Positions 53,646 to 61,479 of a DNA stretch of 64,000 bases are shown here, one piece after another. This DNA is from SHLQ01 sp033344795 (GTDB taxonomy: Bacteria > Actinomycetota > Acidimicrobiia > Acidimicrobiales > SHLQ01): assembly GCA_033344795.1 (NCBI GenBank), contig JAWPMS010000001.1, positions 4,526,001-4,590,000 of the forward strand. The letters run 5' to 3'. The notes under the pieces were generated by a model. That model saw only the letters and a program-made list of their open reading frames with translations, made no database searches and was not told where the DNA came from. Positions within the stretch are counted from its first letter, which is position 1. Each line of letters opens with the position of its first letter. Both the position numbers and the translations under genes were made by a program.

Positions 53646-54919
53646 ACCAGAACGGCTCCACACCGTCTCCGTCATCCGAGGAGCCGTTGCTCTCGGTCCG
53701 AGACGTGAAGAAACACTTCCCGATTCGCGACGGCGTGATGCAGCGCGTCACGGGCCAGGTGCGCGCGGTCGACGGCGTCAGTTTCGACCTCATGCGAGGG
53801 TCCACTCTGGGACTCGTTGGAGAGAGCGGTTGTGGGAAGACGACGTTGGGGCGACTGGTTGCCGGCCTGACCGATCCGACAGAGGGCGGTGTCTACTTCG
53901 ACGGCGGACGTGTGGACGAGCTGCAGGGTGACGCGAGACGTACATACCGTCGCAACTGCCAGATGGTGTTTCAGGACTCATTCTCGTCGCTCAATCCACG
54001 CCACCTGGTCAAAGATCTCGTCGGTCGTCCGCTGAAGGTCTACAAGGAGGCAAGCGGCACCGAGCTGACGGAGCGGGTTGTCGATCTCCTCGAATCGGTT
54101 GGCCTTGGTCGTCAGCACCTCTATCGATATCCCCATCAGTTCTCGGGCGGTCAGCGTCAGCGAATTTCGATTGCGCGGGCACTGGCGCTCGACCCCGCGA
54201 TGGTCGTGCTCGACGAGCCAACGAGCGCGCTGGACGTCTCCGTCCAAGCGCAGATTCTGAACCTTCTTCACGATCTTCAAACCGATCGTGGCCTCACCTT
54301 CTTGTTCATCACGCACGATCTGTCCGTCGTCCGGCACATGGCCGAGAACATCGTCGTGATGTATCTGGGCCGGGTCGCGGAGAGCGGGGGTGCCGAATCG
54401 CTGTTTCAGCAGCCCCTTCATCCGTATTCGCACGCTCTCCTACAGGCGAGCCCCGATGTTGTTGGGGACGGCGCTGGGTTCAAAGGACTCGAAGGCACCG
54501 TCCCGGATCCGGCTCGACCGCCTTCTGGCTGTCGCTTCCACACTCGCTGCGCTCACGCGACACCGAACTGCGGTTGGGAGGTCGACGATGTCGTTCGCCA
54601 GCTCGAGGACGTCCCGAAAGTCTTCGACGAGCTCGTCGGCGTCGAGCGATCCTCGGCATTCGATGCTGAGCTTCGGTTCGACAATCCAGCGGCTGCACAA
54701 GGTTTGGCGACAGCGCTCGGTGGGATGACGATTCCCAACGCCATGTCAGCCGCGATGGAGCCGGTCGTCGTGAAAGACAGCTCGGTACGGGTGCGGTTTC
54801 ATGAGGTGCCAGATGTGGAATTGACCACTCGTGGACCCGGAAGAGAAGTTGCGTGCGTTCTCGAGAACTTCGACCCGGAGAAGAATGGCAATCCGTCGGC
54901 GAGCTCGGCAGCCCCGTGA
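53642..54919 (+). CDS. ABC transporter ATP-binding protein, DppF/OppF type, with a C-terminal insertion
   Basis: A 425-residue ATPase. Walker A is GESGCGKTTLG, the Q-loop is MVFQDSFSSLNPRH, the signature is FSGGQRQR and Walker B is VVLDEPTSALD. The tail begins with the usual PSGCRFHTRCAHATPNC (about residues 294-310) but the last Cys block (REVACVLE) comes about 80-90 residues later than in normal OppF. The insertion (about residues 315-395) has no recognised domain. Last gene of the operon. Confidence 0.9.
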   Translation: MNQNGSTPSPSSEEPLLSVRDVKKHFPIRDGVMQRVTGQVRAVDGVSFDLMRGSTLGLVGESGCGKTTLGRLVAGLTDPTEGGVYFDGGRVDELQGDARRTYRRNCQMVFQDSFSSLNPRHLVKDLVGRPLKVYKEASGTELTERVVDLLESVGLGRQHLYRYPHQFSGGQRQRISIARALALDPAMVVLDEPTSALDVSVQAQILNLLHDLQTDRGLTFLFITHDLSVVRHMAENIVVMYLGRVAESGGAESLFQQPLHPYSHALLQASPDVVGDGAGFKGLEGTVPDPARPPSGCRFHTRCAHATPNCGWEVDDVVRQLEDVPKVFDELVGVERSSAFDAELRFDNPAAAQGLATALGGMTIPNAMSAAMEPVVVKDSSVRVRFHEVPDVELTTRGPGREVACVLENFDPEKNGNPSASSAAP

Positions 54920-54978
54920 CGAGTTGTCGAGTCTGGAGCGGGCCGCGTCGCCACGAGGCAGACGAGTAACCTGCGACC

Positions 54979-55479
54979 ATGGGCCTTCGCTTCCTGGAAC
55001 ACTTTCTGATACTCACCGACGAACCAGAGCGGACCAGGGATTGGTGGGTCGACACCCTTGGGTTTCGGTCGGGCGACCACCCCGACTTCGGTTTCCCGGT
55101 CTACTGGTTGTACATCGGTGATCAAGATGTCGTGCACATCGGCAAACGGAATCACTCCGAACACCAGAACGCTTATCTGACCGCACCCGAAGCTGGCGAT
55201 GCACAAGGCAACGGTGTACCGGACCGCACGGAGAGCACCGGAAGCCTCGATCACCTCTGCTTCAATTGCGAAGGTATCGAGGAGTTTGTCGAGCGACTCG
55301 AGAACAACGGCGTCGAGTTCTCTGAACGTCAGGCGCATGCACAAGCGTTCCATCAGATCTTCTTCTGGGAGCCGATCAATGCAATCAAGATTGAGTTGAA
55401 CTTCCCTGCAGAGGAGGCTCGTCGGGCAGGGCGAGTCGCAGCGCTGACGGCAGATGGCGCAGGTTCTACGGTGCAGTAA
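54979..55479 (+). CDS. VOC-family protein (glyoxalase/dioxygenase superfamily)
   Basis: A 166-residue VOC protein. The first module is FLEHFLILTDEPERTRDWWV with Asp/Trp and a metal His. The second module starts at LDHLCFNCEGIEEFVERLEN with its His and ends FWEPINAIKIELNF with the final Glu. Metal ligands of a type I extradiol dioxygenase or glyoxalase-like site are thus present (two His, one Glu). It precedes the CMD selenoprotein candidate by 42 bp. Confidence 0.8.
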   Translation: MGLRFLEHFLILTDEPERTRDWWVDTLGFRSGDHPDFGFPVYWLYIGDQDVVHIGKRNHSEHQNAYLTAPEAGDAQGNGVPDRTESTGSLDHLCFNCEGIEEFVERLENNGVEFSERQAHAQAFHQIFFWEPINAIKIELNFPAEEARRAGRVAALTADGAGSTVQ

Positions 55480-55521
55480 GGCCGAGTCTGGCCTCCGACC
55501 ACGGCGATAGGAAACGTCAAC

Positions 55522-56187
55522 ATGAACGTCGATGAAAACACAGGACTCACCGCTGAGATGGGTGTCAGCGCCGAGATGATGGCGCACCCAGATCCGCGTG
55601 TGCCACTCATCGATCCGGAGAACATCCCCGAAGAGCTCCAGGCTGAGCTCGGTCCGGCCTACGCATGGTCAACGGAGATGTGGGGCACGGTACCGCGCTA
55701 TCTGCGCATGTTGGGCCACGCGCCGGTTGCCGTCGAAGCCTGGCAACTGCTCGACCAGAAGATCCGAATCGACTACCTCGATACCGACCGGGACTACGTC
55801 AAGATCGAGGAGCTGGTCATCGTCAAAACGGCGCTACTGACCGAGTGCAACAATTGAGTTGGTCACAATGTGGAGCTCGGTCGAGCTCTCGGACTGACCC
55901 AAGATCAAATCGATCTGTTGACGGGCGATGGCTGGCGAGACAGCGAGCTCTTCTCCGAGAAGGAGAAGGCAGCGATTTGGTGGGCCGATGAGGTCACGAA
56001 CCTGCGAGCCAAACAGAACAAGGCTGCGTTCCAAGCAATGGAGCAGCACTTCACGACCAGACAGATTGTGGAGCTCACGTTCATCTGTGGCATGTGGAAC
56101 CTCTCAGGTCGAGTCGCGGAGGCGCTGCACCTGGTGGTCGAGCCGCCCGGAAAACGCATCGAGTTTCAGCTCGACGACGAGTCCTGA
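55522..56187 (+). CDS. CMD/AhpD-like protein with in-frame TGA at the redox Cys: candidate selenoprotein
   Basis: A 221-residue reading frame interrupted only by TGA at 55855-55857. The protein before and after the TGA forms one continuous CMD domain. The sequence reads LLTE-C109-N-N-TGA-V-G-H115-N-VELGRALGL. In the family this is the CxxC-x2-H site, so the TGA stands where the second, reactive Cys is normal (C82 in the paralogues at 28473 and 31335). A SECIS-like hairpin follows (separate entry). I read it as Sec112. A conventional reading would give a truncated 111-residue gene plus a second one at 55870. A nonsense mutation is the alternative. Seen: frame, motif and hairpin. Known: AhpD-like selenoproteins have been described. 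Inferred: Sec insertion here. Confidence 0.75.
55858..55902 (+). promoter_or_regulatory. SECIS-like hairpin of the CMD gene
   Basis: Right after the TGA, GAGCTC (55873-55878) and GAGCTC (55883-55888) form a 6-bp perfect stem around the loop GGTC. The loop starts 21 nt after the TGA, within the 16-37 nt range of bacterial SECIS, and its first base is G. A lower helix TTGGTCA (55859-55865) with TGACC-C-AA (55895-55902) extends it. Confidence 0.6.
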
Positions 56188-56239
56188 GTTCCGGCTCGCG
56201 ACACCCGCTTACTAGCGCTGAGAATCGAGGAGAAGAGCC

Positions 56240-57256
56240 GTGCATTTCGGGTTGTTTGGTGGCGCAAAGCGCGGGCTGGATGACATCGGCGGCGACAGCC
56301 AGTCCTACAACGGGTACGTCGACTATGTGATCGCAGCTGAAAGGCTCGGCTTCCACTCAGCGTTCTCGGTCGAGCACCATTTCACTGGGTTCGGGCAGGT
56401 CAGCGCCGTGCTGAGCCTGTTGGCATACATCGCCGGTCGAACGTCTCGAATTCGGCTGGGCACGGCGGTCCTGGTCCTGCCCTGGCACGACCCGGTGCTG
56501 TTGGCTGAACAAGCATCCACGGTCGATCTACTGTCGGGCGGGCGCCTCGACCTCGGGGTGGGGCGCGGCTATCGCCCAAACGAATTCCATGGTTTTGACA
56601 TCGACCCCGGTGAGGAAGCGAACGAACGGTACGAAGAATGTCTCGAAGTGCTTCGGACGAGCTGGACGACCTCTGGCCGATTCTCCCACCGAGGCAAACA
56701 CTTCTCGTACAACGATGTCATCGTTGAACCAACACCAGCGCAACGTCCGCACCCGCCGATATGGATCGGTGCAGGATCGGAGGCCTCGATCCGCAACGCA
56801 GCCCGTAGCGGCACTCGGCTGCTCGTCGACCAATTCGGCACGATCGACATGACGTGTCAGCGTGTTGAGTGGTATCGCGATGAGATCGAGGTCAACGGCG
56901 GCGTCTTCGAACCAAGCCATGTTTGTGCGGCTCGTCACCTGATGTTGCTGCATGACGAGGAGCTCCACACGCTCGAGGACGAGTATGACCATCGGTTGGC
57001 AGGGATCAAGCGACTCCGAGAGGCGTCCAAAATTCCTGGCGACGATCGTGCCCTGACGGTCGCCGATCATGCGTTCTATGACACCGCTCGCGCTAATACT
57101 GAGGACGCGGTCATCGGGGGCTCACCTGACACGTGCATCAAGAAGCTGAAGACGCTCGAATCAGCCGGGGTGGGTCAGGTCCTGATGATCGATCCAACGG
57201 GCGGAGTTCCCCGCCTCGAGCACTTCGCCGAAGCCGTGATGCCGTCGTTCGATTAA
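56240..57256 (+). CDS. LLM-class (luciferase-like) flavin-dependent oxidoreductase
   Basis: A 338-residue protein. It has FSVEHHFTGFGQVS, the alkanal-monooxygenase block RLGTAVLVLPWHDPVLLAEQ, then LSGGRLDLGVGRGYRPNEFH and PPIWIGAGSE. This is closer to bacterial luciferase alpha-like FMN monooxygenases than the protein at 43647. The GTG start at 56240 follows GAGGAGAAG. It is the second gene after the CMD gene, with the hydrolase at 57302 next. Confidence 0.87.
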   Translation: MHFGLFGGAKRGLDDIGGDSQSYNGYVDYVIAAERLGFHSAFSVEHHFTGFGQVSAVLSLLAYIAGRTSRIRLGTAVLVLPWHDPVLLAEQASTVDLLSGGRLDLGVGRGYRPNEFHGFDIDPGEEANERYEECLEVLRTSWTTSGRFSHRGKHFSYNDVIVEPTPAQRPHPPIWIGAGSEASIRNAARSGTRLLVDQFGTIDMTCQRVEWYRDEIEVNGGVFEPSHVCAARHLMLLHDEELHTLEDEYDHRLAGIKRLREASKIPGDDRALTVADHAFYDTARANTEDAVIGGSPDTCIKKLKTLESAGVGQVLMIDPTGGVPRLEHFAEAVMPSFD

Positions 57257-57301
57257 TGTCGACCTGGCCGTGGGGCCGCGATGAACACAAGGGGACCTGC
57301 A

Positions 57302-58063
57302 ATGCACGAAGGATTCATCAAGACGGAACTCGGCCGAGTGCACTATGTGCGGACCGGCACCGGGCACCCACTCGTTTTGCTGCACAGCAATGGAAATTCC
57401 GTGCATGAATGGGAAGACGTCATCGACGAGCTCTCCGAGTCATTCGACGTGATCGCCATAGACCAGCCCGGTCAGGGAGACTCAGACGGACTCCCCCGCC
57501 ACATGTCGATCGATGAATACTGCGACGCCTTCATCGAAGTCATGGACGCCCTCGAGGTGCACCGAGCAGCGGTCGCGGGCACGTCGATCGGCGGTCTCTT
57601 CGTCGTGTCGCTCGGTGCGCGTTATCCAGATCGCTTCACGCACATCGTCGCCGTCGAGACGATGTTCAGATCCGAGGCGGAGTGGGCCTCGCATTGGGAC
57701 ACCGTGGATGGCTTATTCGGTATCCCCACGCAGAGCCGCGCTGCGGTCGAAGCACGATTCAACGAGGTCAGCGAGTCGTTCCTCGAGCGGTGGAACATCG
57801 ACCGGAACAAGGCGGGGACGAAGTCGATGATGTCCACCATGTGGGCAATACGAGAATACGAGCTCGGTCATTGGGCGCAGAAACTCACCCAACCGACACT
57901 GCTTCTCTATGGCGCCAAGGGCCCGACCATCGCCACCCGCGCGTCGTTCGAAGAATCGGTCCCGGGTTGCGACGTCACCGTGTTGGAGAACTCCGGCCAC
58001 TTCCCCATGAACGATGAGCCGGGCCCGTTTGCGGCAGCGATCACGAGCTTCTGCGGAACCTGA
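57302..58063 (+). CDS. Alpha/beta hydrolase
   Basis: A 253-residue hydrolase of the classic lid-containing type. HSNGNSVHEWE holds the oxyanion loop, DQPGQGDSDG is the usual turn, the nucleophile is in AGTSIGGLFVV and the terminal His is in ENSGHFPMND, with the acid before it. Related enzymes open lactones or hydrolyse ring-fission products (3-oxoadipate enol-lactonase-like). ATG 57302 has AAGGGG upstream; an ATG at 57281 is possible. Confidence 0.87.
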   Translation: MHEGFIKTELGRVHYVRTGTGHPLVLLHSNGNSVHEWEDVIDELSESFDVIAIDQPGQGDSDGLPRHMSIDEYCDAFIEVMDALEVHRAAVAGTSIGGLFVVSLGARYPDRFTHIVAVETMFRSEAEWASHWDTVDGLFGIPTQSRAAVEARFNEVSESFLERWNIDRNKAGTKSMMSTMWAIREYELGHWAQKLTQPTLLLYGAKGPTIATRASFEESVPGCDVTVLENSGHFPMNDEPGPFAAAITSFCGT

Positions 58064-58079
58064 GCCAACACAAGCGAGG

Positions 58080-58874
58080 TCATCGCTCTGCCAGACCCTT
58101 GCGCCCGCGATTCAGGAGCCACAGTCCGAGCCACCCCTCGGCAATGACCGAGGGCACGGCGACCATGACGAGAAACAGATCGGCGTTGTCTGCGTAGTTG
58201 GCCAGCACCGTGTGAGCCATTGTGTCGATGACATAGGCGACACCTGCGGTGATCATGGCGTAGCCGAGCCACCGTGGCGTCTCCGATGACCGGATCACCA
58301 GTACGCCGAGCACGATCAGGTGAAGCCCGAACGCTGCGAGCCCGATGAGCCAGGTGGAGTTGAAGAGCTCGAGTCCGATAAAGGCCTGAGCATTCCGCTC
58401 GGCGGAGCTCATCACGTCAGCCAGCGCTGCCGAGTCGTAGAACGACAGCGCCTGGAAGAAGAAGATGGCCGCAACACCGAGAAACACGGTGTAGACCAGC
58501 CGGGACCACGCCGCAACAAGCGACAGATCGTGATGCTCGGATCGGAACACGATGTGCAGCGCCCAGGCGACGACGATGTCGATCAGGAAGATGGCGAGGA
58601 AGGCAACAAGCCCCAGCCGGAAGAGAGTGTTGGATTCAGCGACGTTGATCGCAGTGGCTGATGCGTCGTCGGCGACCACCAAACCTTCTCGGACGAAGAA
58701 GTTGGCGAAGATCGCAAGGAAGAACAGAAGCACGTAGCCGATGCCGGCGATCAGTGCTGCGCGTTGCCTGCCGATCGATCCGTGCATTGCGTTGTCGCTG
58801 CCCAGCGACATGGGCGGCTGGAGCATGGTGGTCGGCGTGGGTGGATTGCTTTGGTCAAGTAGTGGCGTAGTCAT
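58080..58874 (-). CDS. DUF4386 family membrane protein
   Basis: A 264-residue protein with about six to seven membrane segments, starting after a hydrophilic Pro/Gln-rich N-terminus (RQRAALIAGIGYVLLFFLAI, then LVYTVFLGVAAIFFFQAL, PRWLGYAMITAGVAYVIDTM). The ordering matches DUF4386, a family of unknown function. AGAGGAACGACC precedes ATG 58874. A 12-bp inverted repeat sits in its promoter region, and a TetR-like gene remnant may lie beyond it. Confidence 0.8.
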   Translation of the reverse strand: MTTPLLDQSNPPTPTTMLQPPMSLGSDNAMHGSIGRQRAALIAGIGYVLLFFLAIFANFFVREGLVVADDASATAINVAESNTLFRLGLVAFLAIFLIDIVVAWALHIVFRSEHHDLSLVAAWSRLVYTVFLGVAAIFFFQALSFYDSAALADVMSSAERNAQAFIGLELFNSTWLIGLAAFGLHLIVLGVLVIRSSETPRWLGYAMITAGVAYVIDTMAHTVLANYADNADLFLVMVAVPSVIAEGWLGLWLLNRGRKGLAER

Positions 58875-58928
58875 CGGTCGTTCCTCTTATTGGTCATCGT
58901 CGATGAATCGCTTTCGCGACTCAGTCGC

Positions 58929-58966
58929 CGTACTTAGTACTGGTCACTATACTCGTACTAAGTACG
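58929..58966. promoter_or_regulatory. 12-bp inverted repeat, candidate TetR/MarR operator
   Basis: CGTACTTAGTAC (58929-58940) and GTACTAAGTACG (58955-58966) are exact reverse complements with a 14-bp spacer. They lie 55 bp upstream of the DUF4386 gene start. Each arm is itself nearly palindromic. Confidence 0.6.
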
Positions 58967-58994
58967 ACGTCAAGAGGTGCGCCAATGCTCAGCC

Positions 58995-59073
58995 ATGGAC
59001 GACAAGCGGCGCCTTGGGAGACCTCCGTCGTGTTTGGCTACGTCGGGACGACCGACGGATCGATCGAGTGCCG
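58995..59073 (+). pseudogene. Possible TetR-regulator N-terminal remnant
   Basis: From ATG 58995 the frame reads MDDKRRLGRPPS, the usual opening of a TetR-family protein, but no helix-turn-helix follows before the end of the convergent selenoprotein gene at 59074. It may be the stub of the regulator that once used the inverted repeat at 58929. Weak evidence: twelve residues only. Confidence 0.2.
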
Positions 59074-60066
59074 TCAGTAGTGCTGGCCGAAGTCGACGAT
59101 CGTCTGACTCTCGGCAGAAAGAAGGCTCAGCGCCCGTTCGACGACCGCACGCTGACGAGCCCCGTCGCCCGGGCGTCCAAGCGGTCGACCCAGGGGATGA
59201 TCGGTGATCACCGTGCGGCTCAAACCCATGAGCTTCGGGTGTAGATCGAAGCTGCGGACATACACGCTTGTCGACGGTACGCCTGCGGTCTCCATCGCAC
59301 GTTGGACGTGTCCCACGGACACGTGACACACCGGTCAAATAGGTACGAGCAACGCCGCATCAGCGTGGAGGTCTCGAGCCATCTGCGCCCATTCCTCACC
59401 GACCTTGCCGCGCATCAAGCCTTGAGGGGCCGCTCCGACGAATGAGTAGGCGTCCTCGACGAGTTCACCAATCAGTCCGTCGGCGACCATCGCTCGTAGA
59501 TGCTCATGGGGTAGGACGACCTGATGGTCAGCAATCGCCGCTTGCACGGGATATCCGCCGTGGCGAACACGAATCTGGTCACTCGGGGTGTCGATGGGGA
59601 TTCGAGACAGAGTCGGCGGTTCTTTGACCGATTCCTTGATTCGCGCTTCAGCCTCAGCCTGAGACATGTCCTTGACCCCGAATGGCTCAGGGTCGTCCCC
59701 TTCCACGAAGTGCCCGCTGGAGGTCAGAAGCAGGATTCGGGCTTCGGACAGGGGTTTGACCATTGGGGTGAAGGGCACGTCATCGTACGCATACCGAAAG
59801 TCGTTCGGATCGCCGAGATGGTTCTTGTATGCCTTCTGCTGCCAGCGGAAGGCAACGTCAGCAACGCCGGAAATGTCGCCCGCATCGCCTCCGTGTGCGA
59901 CAGCGTCGAAGAGTTCCTCGACCATGTCGCCGAACTCGTTGTCGCTCAGATCTCGCACGAATTTGAAATTCAAATTGCTGCGGCTCCCATAGGAAAATGA
60001 GTTACGCAGCTCCGAGATCGTCTCGACCTTGTCTCGTTCGTCCACGCCGTCCACCGTAGCCAGCAC
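59074..60066 (-). CDS. GrdB/PrdB-like 'selenoprotein B family' protein with in-frame TGA: candidate selenoprotein
   Basis: A 330-residue reading frame interrupted only by TGA at 59337-59335. Before the TGA are VKPLSEARILLLTSSGHFVE, RHGGYPVQAAIADHQVVLP and DAALLVPI; after it, PVCHVSVGHVQRAMETAGVP and HPLGRPLGRPGDGARQ. Together these are the full C-terminal half of the glycine/sarcosine/betaine reductase selenoprotein B family, whose active site is UxxC: here Sec244-Pro-Val-Cys247-His. Clostridial members reduce glycine, betaine or D-proline; the aerobic relatives have no proven reaction. A perfect SECIS-like hairpin follows the TGA. GTG 60066 is the longest start; GTG 60045 is also possible. 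A conventional call would end the gene at 59335. Confidence 0.8.
59306..59334 (-). promoter_or_regulatory. SECIS-like hairpin of the GrdB-like gene
   Basis: In the mRNA sense, ACGTGTCC (59324-59317) and GGACACGT (59313-59306) form a perfect 8-bp stem around the loop GTG (59316-59314). The loop begins 18 nt after the TGA and starts with G, both as required in bacterial SECIS elements. Confidence 0.7.
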
Positions 60067-60140
60067 AGCACCGTCACATCGAGTGGGGCCACGCCACGTG
60101 GAGATTGGAGGGGGCGTCCATACGCCCAGTGATCGACACC

Positions 60141-60146
60141 TATAAT
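60141..60146 (+). promoter_or_regulatory. Consensus -10 element
   Basis: A perfect TATAAT 35 bp before ATG 60176; no good -35 is seen at 16-18 bp. It argues that translation begins at ATG 60164 or 60176, not at the earlier in-frame starts. Confidence 0.4.
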
Positions 60147-60175
60147 TGATGCGCTTCCCTCAGATGGACAAACGT

Positions 60176-60772
60176 ATGGCGCAAGACAGTGATGAAAAGG
60201 ACAGCCGTCGCCGCGCTCGTTATGAATTCCGGGTCTGGGGAAAACACCGCAAGGCCCGCAAAAAGCTCGCTGAGCTGGCGTCGTCGTCCACGCGGGAGAC
60301 GTTTGATGACCTGTATCTACTCGTCGACGACCCTGACTGGAATGCAAAGGTCCGCGACAACACATTGAAGATCAAACACCTCGTGTCAGAAGACAAGGGG
60401 TTCGAACGCTGGTCACGAAACCGCTACACGTCGGCGAAGTCCACGCCGACGCCATTCGACGAGATCTTTGATGCACTCAACCTCGACCGTCCTCAGCGCG
60501 GCAAGAAGTACGACATCGCGCGGGCGGTACGCGAACTCGACCCGAACTCAGATGTGCGCCCAGTATTCGTTACGAAGAACCGTCAACGATTCGAGATCGG
60601 TGACCTCGTCGCCGAGGTGACCGACATCGAATTCGCGGACAGCGACGAGGTGCTTCGTACTCTCTCTGTCGAAGGTGATGACCTGAAAGCCCTCGTTGCA
60701 CTCCGCAAGAAGCTCGGACTTCGCGGCGAACCAAACATTGCGATGCATCAAGCAATCGACGAGATCGACTGA
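60176..60772 (+). CDS. Possible CYTH/triphosphate-tunnel-like protein
   Basis: About 198 residues. The strands alternate charged residues as in CYTH domains: YEFRVWG near the start, then DDLYLLVDDPDWNAKVRDNTLKIK, then VFVTKNRQRFEIGDLVAEVTDIE and TLSVEGDD. CYTH enzymes bind triphosphates through such Lys/Arg/Glu strands, but the standard ExExK is not clearly present. The next two genes handle phosphate, which fits a phosphate-linked role. Tentative. Confidence 0.5.
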   Translation: MAQDSDEKDSRRRARYEFRVWGKHRKARKKLAELASSSTRETFDDLYLLVDDPDWNAKVRDNTLKIKHLVSEDKGFERWSRNRYTSAKSTPTPFDEIFDALNLDRPQRGKKYDIARAVRELDPNSDVRPVFVTKNRQRFEIGDLVAEVTDIEFADSDEVLRTLSVEGDDLKALVALRKKLGLRGEPNIAMHQAIDEID

Positions 60773-60783
60773 CCGCGCGTCTG

Positions 60784-61467
60784 TCAGTCCTCCGTGTCGA
60801 CCATTCCGTCTTCGAGGTAGTCGATCGTCGGAATCGGCTCATTGCTCGATCGCACAACGCCCACAAGGTTGGCAACGATGCGGCGAAGGTACCGGAAGTA
60901 GATCGCCAGCGGTACTACTTCTCGGCCCGGACGGTCGGAGGTCATGCACGAATCGATCGTCGCTTGGTACTCGGCCATTGCGTTTGTCGCACGATCGGCG
61001 TATTCGGTGATGGCATCCTCGGACGGATCCGGGTCGCTCAGCAGCGCTCCAGCATCGGCGAAAAGCTCCGAGAGGCGCTGGCGCTCGACCAGAAGCTCCT
61101 CGATATCGTCTCGACCCACGAGGGTGACACCGTTCTCTGCGAGGTCGAGAATGTTTTTGGCCTGGTCGCCTATCCGCTCGATCTTCTTGAGCAAGAGCGT
61201 GAAACCAAGGACCGAGCCAATGTCGGCCGTTCCTTGCACTGAGACGTGCACGATGAGCTCGCTGCGCAGCTCCTGCTCGGCGAGATTGATTCGCTGATCC
61301 GTGTCGCGCACATCGTCGGCAACCGCGGCTGGGTCTGCATCGGTGAGCAGCACCAGCGTTGCGAGGTCGAACGAATGACGCGCGTCGGCGAGCATCGCGA
61401 CCGCCGACGTGACGATGTGATCGAAGTTTCCATCGTCTGAGTTGTTCTTGAAGAATGCGAGAACCAT
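60784..61467 (-). CDS. PhoU-domain protein
   Basis: A 227-residue all-helical protein. It has repeated heptad-like helices with acidic/His patterns typical of PhoU and PhoU-like domains (LLKKIERIGDQAKNILDLAE). PhoU-type proteins bind metal clusters at membrane phosphate transporters and adjust uptake. GGAGG precedes ATG 61467. The gene follows the symporter gene by 12 bp. Confidence 0.82.
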   Translation of the reverse strand: MVLAFFKNNSDDGNFDHIVTSAVAMLADARHSFDLATLVLLTDADPAAVADDVRDTDQRINLAEQELRSELIVHVSVQGTADIGSVLGFTLLLKKIERIGDQAKNILDLAENGVTLVGRDDIEELLVERQRLSELFADAGALLSDPDPSEDAITEYADRATNAMAEYQATIDSCMTSDRPGREVVPLAIYFRYLRRIVANLVGVVRSSNEPIPTIDYLEDGMVDTED

Positions 61468-61479
61468 GAGAGGCCTCCT

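Noticed and set aside
55522..56187. Two separate short CMD genes (55522-55857 and 55870-56187)
   Set aside because: They are in the same frame, the first ends inside the CxxC motif and the second lacks a natural start; a single gene with a recoded TGA explains all of it.
59074..59337. A small gene from 59331 to 59074 independent of the one at 60066-59335
   Set aside because: Same frame, starts in the middle of the PVCH motif, no ribosome site; it is the C-terminal part of the GrdB-like gene.
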